A stretch of DNA of 10,778 nt from Firmicutes bacterium CAG:238. GTDB lineage: Bacteria; Bacillota; Clostridia; Peptostreptococcales; Anaerovoracaceae. A program made the translations under genes and the position numbers. Location of the stretch: NCBI GenBank assembly GCA_000435615.1, contig FR882012.1, forward strand, positions 52,638 through 63,415, in the 5' to 3' direction. Every line of letters starts with the position of its first letter. Position 1 is the stretch's first letter. Below are positions 6,624 to 10,778 of the stretch, piece after piece. The notes under the pieces are model-generated. The model was not told the DNA's origin. It did no database searches and saw only the letters and a list, made by a program, of their open reading frames with translations.

Positions 6624-6654
6624 GCAGGATACACACTTTAGATAAAACAATAAA

Positions 6655-6658
6655 GAGG
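6655..6658 (+). promoter_or_regulatory. Ribosome binding site favouring the second ATG of ftsK
   Basis: GAGG lies three bases before ATG 6662 and six before ATG 6665. The latter spacing is closer to optimal. The open frame extends up to 6578 inside uppP, but no such site precedes an earlier start. Confidence 0.55.
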
Positions 6659-6664
6659 TATATG

Positions 6665-9238
6665 ATGGCAGAAACGAAGAGAGGACCGGGAAGACCTCCT
6701 GGATCAAAAAATAAAAATAAGACATCGAAAACCAATACTTCCAAGGCAAAAGAAAAGGCACAGGAAATTCAGGCAAAGAAAAAGGCCGATAAGAGAGTCA
6801 TTGATGAGATATGGGCGATTATTGCCATTGCAATAGGCGCTTTTCTTGCTGTGGCCACATTCACACAGGGAGCCGGCAAGGTTGGGGAAGCGATAGGGCT
6901 TGCACTCAAGGGTGTGTTCGGGCTTATGGGATATGTGCTTCCGTTTTATCTCATTATTTTCGGTGTGCTGCTTTTTGCAAGAAAAACCAGCCACTTTTCC
7001 ATACAGACCATTATCTATCTGTTCGTAATTTTGCTCATGCTTGCAACGATGAATTCCATAAGATTTGTAGATCAGGATAAACTTGAGCTTTCATGGCAGA
7101 TTATGCAGGGGTTCTATGCGAGTGGTGTGAAGCTGACCAGCGGCGGATTCCTCGGAATGATTCTTGCGACCTTGCTTGTCAAAGGATTCGGCGCGGCAGG
7201 ATGTTGGATTTTCACCCTTGTGCTGACATTTATCTGCCTGCTGCTTCTGATTAACACGCCTGTTTCAAGATTCTTTGAGAAGATTTCGGATAAAGTGGAA
7301 GAAAGAAAGCTAATCAAGGAACATGCACACCTGGATATTGCCTCTGAAGATGAACAGGGGATTCAGGTGGCTATGAGGCCTGACATTGTCATCAAACAGA
7401 CAAATCCGGAGCCTGTGACTACAGCACCGGCACCGCCGCAGCAAAGGATGATACCGGTATCCGTGCCGGCTCAGCCAAAGGCAATTCCGGAGCAGACGAA
7501 GTTACATAATGAAAAAAAATCAAACCGCTTACTTGAATATATGAACGATGATGCACTTTTCGGAAGGAGCAAAAGCGGTACTTTCGGTTTGGAAGAAGGA
7601 AGAAAAACCGAAAGCGGCTTCGGGCTTGAACCCGCATCGCCGGCCGCAGCGACACCGGCTGCTTCGACCGGAAGTATGGGATTAAATACCACTCCGGCAG
7701 CTGAGCCGGTTCAGAAGATTTCCAACAAAGAGGCGAAGGAAGCAATGCTTTCGTCCGCGGAAATCAACAAGTCGCAGACTCCTGAAAAATACAAGAAACC
7801 GCCAATAAGCCTTTTGGAAAAGCCAACCGCAAGCGGCAGAACGCCGACGGGACTTTTGCAGGAAAAGGCTCTGAAGCTCGAAGAAACGCTCCGGAATTTC
7901 CATGTGGATGCCAGAGTGTTGCAGGTGACTCAGGGACCGACGGTAACAAGATACGAGATTCAGCCGGCGGTAGGCGTCAAGGTCAGCAGCATCGTAAGAC
8001 TTGCAGATGATATTGCACTTAATCTCGAAGCAAAATCCATTCGTATTGAAGCCCCGATACCGGGAAAAGCTGCGGTCGGAATTGAAGTCGAGAATGAATC
8101 CGTTACAATGGTAAGACTGCGCGAAATCATTGACTCGGATGCATTTAAGCGCAGCAAGTCAAAGATTACATTCGCAGTCGGAAAAGACATAAGCGGGGAC
8201 GCAATTGTCGCCGATTTAAAGGCAATGCCGCATCTTCTCATCGCAGGTTCGACCGGCTCCGGAAAATCGGTGTGCATAAACAGCATTATCACGAGCTTTA
8301 TCTATAAGGCAAATCCGGATGAGGTAAAACTGATTCTCATAGACCCGAAAGTTGTGGAACTCGGAAATTACAACGGAATTCCGCACCTTATGATTCCGGT
8401 TGTAACCGACCCGTCCAAGGCTGCTGCCGCGCTTAACTGGGCTGTGGCTGAAATGACGGACAGATACAAAAAGTTTGCAGAAGAGGGTGTAAGAGACCTT
8501 GAATCCTACAACGAGTTTGTGATTGCCAATGACGAAAAAGACAGGGTAATGCCTCAGGTCGTTATCATTATTGACGAGCTTGCCGATTTAATGATGGCTG
8601 CTCCGTCCCAAATCGAAGAATCAATCTGCCGTCTGGCACAAATGGCGCGTGCTGCGGGAATGCATTTAATCGTTGCAACGCAGAGACCGTCCGTTGACGT
8701 AATAACGGGAGTAATCAAGGCAAACATTCCTTCAAGAATTGCTTTTGCGGTTTCCTCACAGGTTGACTCAAGAACAATCCTTGATATGCAGGGTGCCGAA
8801 AAGCTTGTCGGAAAGGGAGACATGCTCTTTAACCCTATGGGAATGGGCAAGCCGATAAGAGTTCAAGGCACATTTGTTTCCGATGCCGAAGTGCACAAGG
8901 TGATCGAATTTGTCAAGGGGCAGGTTGACAAAACAGAGTATAACGAAGATGTTTTGAGCAAAATAGAGCGAAGCAATGTTCAGGAAGGTGCCGATGACAC
9001 GGATGAACACCTTCCGGATGCGATTGACCTTGTGGTAAACAGTGGTCAGGCTTCTGTTTCCATGTTACAAAGACGCTTCCGAATCGGCTATAACAGAGCT
9101 GCCAGAATCGTAGATATGATGGAAGCAAGGGGCATCATAGGACCTCAGGACGGAAGCCGTCCGAGACAGGTTCTGATGACGCAGGAGGAACTTGCACAGC
9201 TTGAAAATGATATAAATTCAGATACAGAGGATAAGTAA
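6665..9238 (+). CDS. ftsK: DNA translocase FtsK/SpoIIIE
   Basis: This septal ATP-driven motor pumps chromosomal DNA across the closing division (or sporulation) septum. From ATG 6665 the product has 857 residues. Order: basic N-terminus (1-46), four or five membrane helices between about 47 and 197, a Pro/Ala-rich linker (about 240-370), the alpha domain (about 400-500), the RecA-like beta motor with Walker A GSTGSGKS at 528-535 and Walker B ending in Asp637-Glu638 (VVIIIDELADLMM), and the gamma winged helix (about 785-850), which in this family reads polar DNA sequences. Residues 5-17 (KRGPGRPPGSKNK) look like an AT-hook, unusual for FtsK. Whether it acts in division, sporulation or both cannot be told from one gene. 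A 41-base gap separates it from uppP; ATG 6662 is an alternative start. Confidence 0.95.
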   Translation: MAETKRGPGRPPGSKNKNKTSKTNTSKAKEKAQEIQAKKKADKRVIDEIWAIIAIAIGAFLAVATFTQGAGKVGEAIGLALKGVFGLMGYVLPFYLIIFGVLLFARKTSHFSIQTIIYLFVILLMLATMNSIRFVDQDKLELSWQIMQGFYASGVKLTSGGFLGMILATLLVKGFGAAGCWIFTLVLTFICLLLLINTPVSRFFEKISDKVEERKLIKEHAHLDIASEDEQGIQVAMRPDIVIKQTNPEPVTTAPAPPQQRMIPVSVPAQPKAIPEQTKLHNEKKSNRLLEYMNDDALFGRSKSGTFGLEEGRKTESGFGLEPASPAAATPAASTGSMGLNTTPAAEPVQKISNKEAKEAMLSSAEINKSQTPEKYKKPPISLLEKPTASGRTPTGLLQEKALKLEETLRNFHVDARVLQVTQGPTVTRYEIQPAVGVKVSSIVRLADDIALNLEAKSIRIEAPIPGKAAVGIEVENESVTMVRLREIIDSDAFKRSKSKITFAVGKDISGDAIVADLKAMPHLLIAGSTGSGKSVCINSIITSFIYKANPDEVKLILIDPKVVELGNYNGIPHLMIPVVTDPSKAAAALNWAVAEMTDRYKKFAEEGVRDLESYNEFVIANDEKDRVMPQVVIIIDELADLMMAAPSQIEESICRLAQMARAAGMHLIVATQRPSVDVITGVIKANIPSRIAFAVSSQVDSRTILDMQGAEKLVGKGDMLFNPMGMGKPIRVQGTFVSDAEVHKVIEFVKGQVDKTEYNEDVLSKIERSNVQEGADDTDEHLPDAIDLVVNSGQASVSMLQRRFRIGYNRAARIVDMMEARGIIGPQDGSRPRQVLMTQEELAQLENDINSDTEDK

Positions 9239-9241
9239 AAT

Positions 9242-10549
9242 ATGAAAGTATTTATTGATACACTCGGGTGCCCGAAGAACTTTAACGATACGCAGACCGC
9301 AAAGGGATTTCTTGAGGGAGCCGGATATGAAACGGTTCAAGACCCGGAGAATGCGGATGCGATTATAATTAACACATGCGGCTTTATCAACGACGCAAAG
9401 AAAGAATCCATCGAACGCATTTTTGACTATTGTGCATATAAAGAAGCGGGCAAAAAGATAATTGTTTCGGGCTGCCTTTCGCAGAGATACGGAAACGAAT
9501 TATTTGAAGAAATGCCGGAAGTTGATTGCTTCCTAGGTGTAAACGAATATGAAAGACTCCCGGAAATATTGAAAACACTGGACAGCCGTTCAAAACACAT
9601 TACAAATTCGTATGCGGATGTTTTGCCGAGAATGTGCAGGAAGCTTGACGATAATTGTTTTTCGTCAACCGTAAAAATAGCCGAAGGATGCAATAACCGA
9701 TGTGCATATTGCGTAATTCCTTCGATCCGCGGAGGATACAGAAGCAAAACTATCGAAGATATTTTGGAGGAAACCAAACAGCTTGCGGCAGCAGGCTGCA
9801 AGGAACTGATTCTCATTGCACAGGATGTTACTAATTACGGCGTCGATCTGTACGGAGAATATATGCTTCCGGAACTTCTCAAAAAACTGTGCCGAATTGA
9901 CGGCATTGAATGGATTCGACTTATGTATTGCTACGAAGACCGGATAACGGATGAACTGATCGAAGTCATGGCAGAAGAACCGAAGATCTGTAAATACATT
10001 GATATACCAATTCAGCATTCGTCGGATGATGTGCTGAAAGCGATGCTGCGAAGATCCACAGAAGAGTCAATCCGAAATACGATTGCAAGGCTTAAGGCAC
10101 GAATTCCGGATATTCACATCCGAACGACGCTTATCGTCGGATTTCCGGGTGAAACCGACGAGGATTACGAGAAACTTCTTGAATTTGTCGAAGAAATGCG
10201 TTTTGCACGGTTAGGCGTGTTTGCGTATTCGCAGGAAGAAAACACCGTTGCCGGAGAGATGCAGGATCAGGTTGACGAGGAAATAAAAGAGGAACGGCTG
10301 ACCGGCATTATGCGCGCACAGCTTGAAATTTCACTTGAATCGAACAAAGAAAAAATCGGAAAAACCTTTAAAGTTCTTGTTGAAGAGCGCGATGAAGACG
10401 GAAGTTACATCGGAAGAACAGAGTTTGATGCTCCCGAAATTGACAATTCCGTTTTATTCACTTCACATAGGCAGCTCAATGCAGGGGATTTCGTAGATGT
10501 CCTTATAGAGGATGCATTTGACTATGATTTAGTTGGTACGGAGGTATAA
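9242..10549 (+). CDS. rimO: Ribosomal protein S12 methylthiotransferase
   Basis: RimO is a radical-SAM enzyme that adds a methylthio group to the conserved aspartate of ribosomal protein S12. The 435 residues show the N-terminal UPF0004 domain with the second iron-sulfur cluster ligands Cys10 (TLGCPKN), Cys46 (NTCGF) and Cys78 (SGCLS), the radical-SAM triad Cys150, Cys154 and Cys157 in EGCNNRCAYC, the PIQHSS strand of the barrel, and a C-terminal TRAM-like domain from about residue 370. TLGCPKN and IPSIRGG favour RimO over its tRNA-modifying relative MiaB. The start lies three bases after the ftsK stop, with AGAGGA (9226-9231) inside the end of ftsK, so the two are probably translated from one message. 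All cluster ligands are intact. Confidence 0.96.
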   Translation: MKVFIDTLGCPKNFNDTQTAKGFLEGAGYETVQDPENADAIIINTCGFINDAKKESIERIFDYCAYKEAGKKIIVSGCLSQRYGNELFEEMPEVDCFLGVNEYERLPEILKTLDSRSKHITNSYADVLPRMCRKLDDNCFSSTVKIAEGCNNRCAYCVIPSIRGGYRSKTIEDILEETKQLAAAGCKELILIAQDVTNYGVDLYGEYMLPELLKKLCRIDGIEWIRLMYCYEDRITDELIEVMAEEPKICKYIDIPIQHSSDDVLKAMLRRSTEESIRNTIARLKARIPDIHIRTTLIVGFPGETDEDYEKLLEFVEEMRFARLGVFAYSQEENTVAGEMQDQVDEEIKEERLTGIMRAQLEISLESNKEKIGKTFKVLVEERDEDGSYIGRTEFDAPEIDNSVLFTSHRQLNAGDFVDVLIEDAFDYDLVGTEV

Positions 10550-10553
10550 CAGT

Positions 10554-10778
10554 ATGAATTTACCTAACAAATTGACAGTTGCAAGAGTGATTGCGGTGCC
10601 TTTTTTCATCGCATTCTACATGCTTGGATATCACATTGCGGCTTTTGTGATTTTTATCGCTGCGTCACTTACGGATATGCTTGACGGCAAAATCGCCAGA
10701 AAGTATAATCTTGTAACCAATTTCGGAAAAATCATGGATCCGCTTGCGGATAAGATACTTGTTTACTCGGCATTCTGC
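10554..10778 (+). CDS. pgsA: CDP-diacylglycerol-glycerol-3-phosphate 3-phosphatidyltransferase, 3' end outside window
   Basis: PgsA transfers the phosphatidyl group from CDP-diacylglycerol to glycerol 3-phosphate, the committed step to phosphatidylglycerol and cardiolipin, in the membrane. Only the first 75 codons are inside the window. The N-terminus (MNLPNKLTVARV) is typical, a membrane helix covers about residues 12-40, and the CDP-alcohol phosphotransferase motif is complete: Asp41, Asp44-Gly45, Ala48-Arg49, Gly58, Asp62 and Asp66. GGAGG (10540-10544) overlaps the last codons of rimO and gives nine bases to the ATG; only four bases separate the rimO stop from this start, consistent with translational coupling. 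PgsA is favoured over other CDP-alcohol transferases by the N-terminus and by the rimO-pgsA order common in Bacillota. Confidence 0.93.
   Translation, partial: MNLPNKLTVARVIAVPFFIAFYMLGYHIAAFVIFIAASLTDMLDGKIARKYNLVTNFGKIMDPLADKILVYSAFC

Noticed and set aside
6578..6664. An ftsK start at 6578 inside uppP
   Set aside because: The 29 extra residues look like uppP read out of frame and no ribosome binding site precedes them; ATG 6665 has GAGG at proper spacing.
1..10778. CRISPR array, tRNA, rRNA, insertion sequence or riboswitch
   Set aside because: No regularly spaced repeats, clover-leaf, ribosomal or transposase sequence was seen, and the intergenic gaps (at most 162 bases) are filled by promoter and terminator signals.

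Overview
The window reads as chromosome of an anaerobic, low-to-moderate GC Bacillota, most likely class Clostridia. Evidence: strong Shine-Dalgarno sites, sigma-A-like promoters, AckA and a four-cysteine L32, the long 361-residue Asd typical of clostridial relatives, and the gene order ftsK-rimO-pgsA. The genus cannot be fixed from this sequence alone. Most of the window is core housekeeping DNA. The least ordinary part is the first 1.9 kb.

Layout. (1) Positions 1-1897 hold an accessory pair on the + strand: the 3' part of an AlbA_2/RecG-C-like ATP-binding protein, cut by the window edge, then 21 bases later a Fic-domain protein with a C-terminal winged-helix-like region. (2) Positions 1964-3627 hold ackA (acetate kinase) and rpmF (ribosomal protein L32), each with its own promoter, closed by a strong intrinsic terminator. 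(3) dapA lies on the - strand (3641-4519) and diverges from asd (4682-5767). Their predicted promoters run back to back with overlapping -35 boxes. (4) From asd onward everything is on the + strand with short gaps and no visible terminator: asd, uppP, ftsK (spoIIIE-like translocase), rimO and the first 75 codons of pgsA.

How the genes fit together. Asd and DapA are consecutive enzymes leading to dihydrodipicolinate, the precursor of diaminopimelate and lysine. UppP recycles the undecaprenyl carrier for wall synthesis, so asd-dapA-uppP forms a cell-wall precursor neighbourhood. FtsK moves chromosome through the septum, RimO modifies ribosomal protein S12, and PgsA makes phosphatidylglycerophosphate. 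AckA makes ATP from acetyl phosphate.

I found no RNA gene, CRISPR array, insertion sequence or obviously new system. No gene-free stretch exceeds 300 bases; the longest are 150 (1898-2047), 146 (3251-3396) and 162 (4520-4681) bases. Points most worth a second look: an AT-hook-like tail on FtsK, the shared dapA/asd promoter region, a Fic protein lacking the second Fic-motif arginine and carrying a degenerate inhibitory helix, a four-copy 21-base periodic repeat inside that Fic gene, and a degenerate ATPase motif in the first gene.
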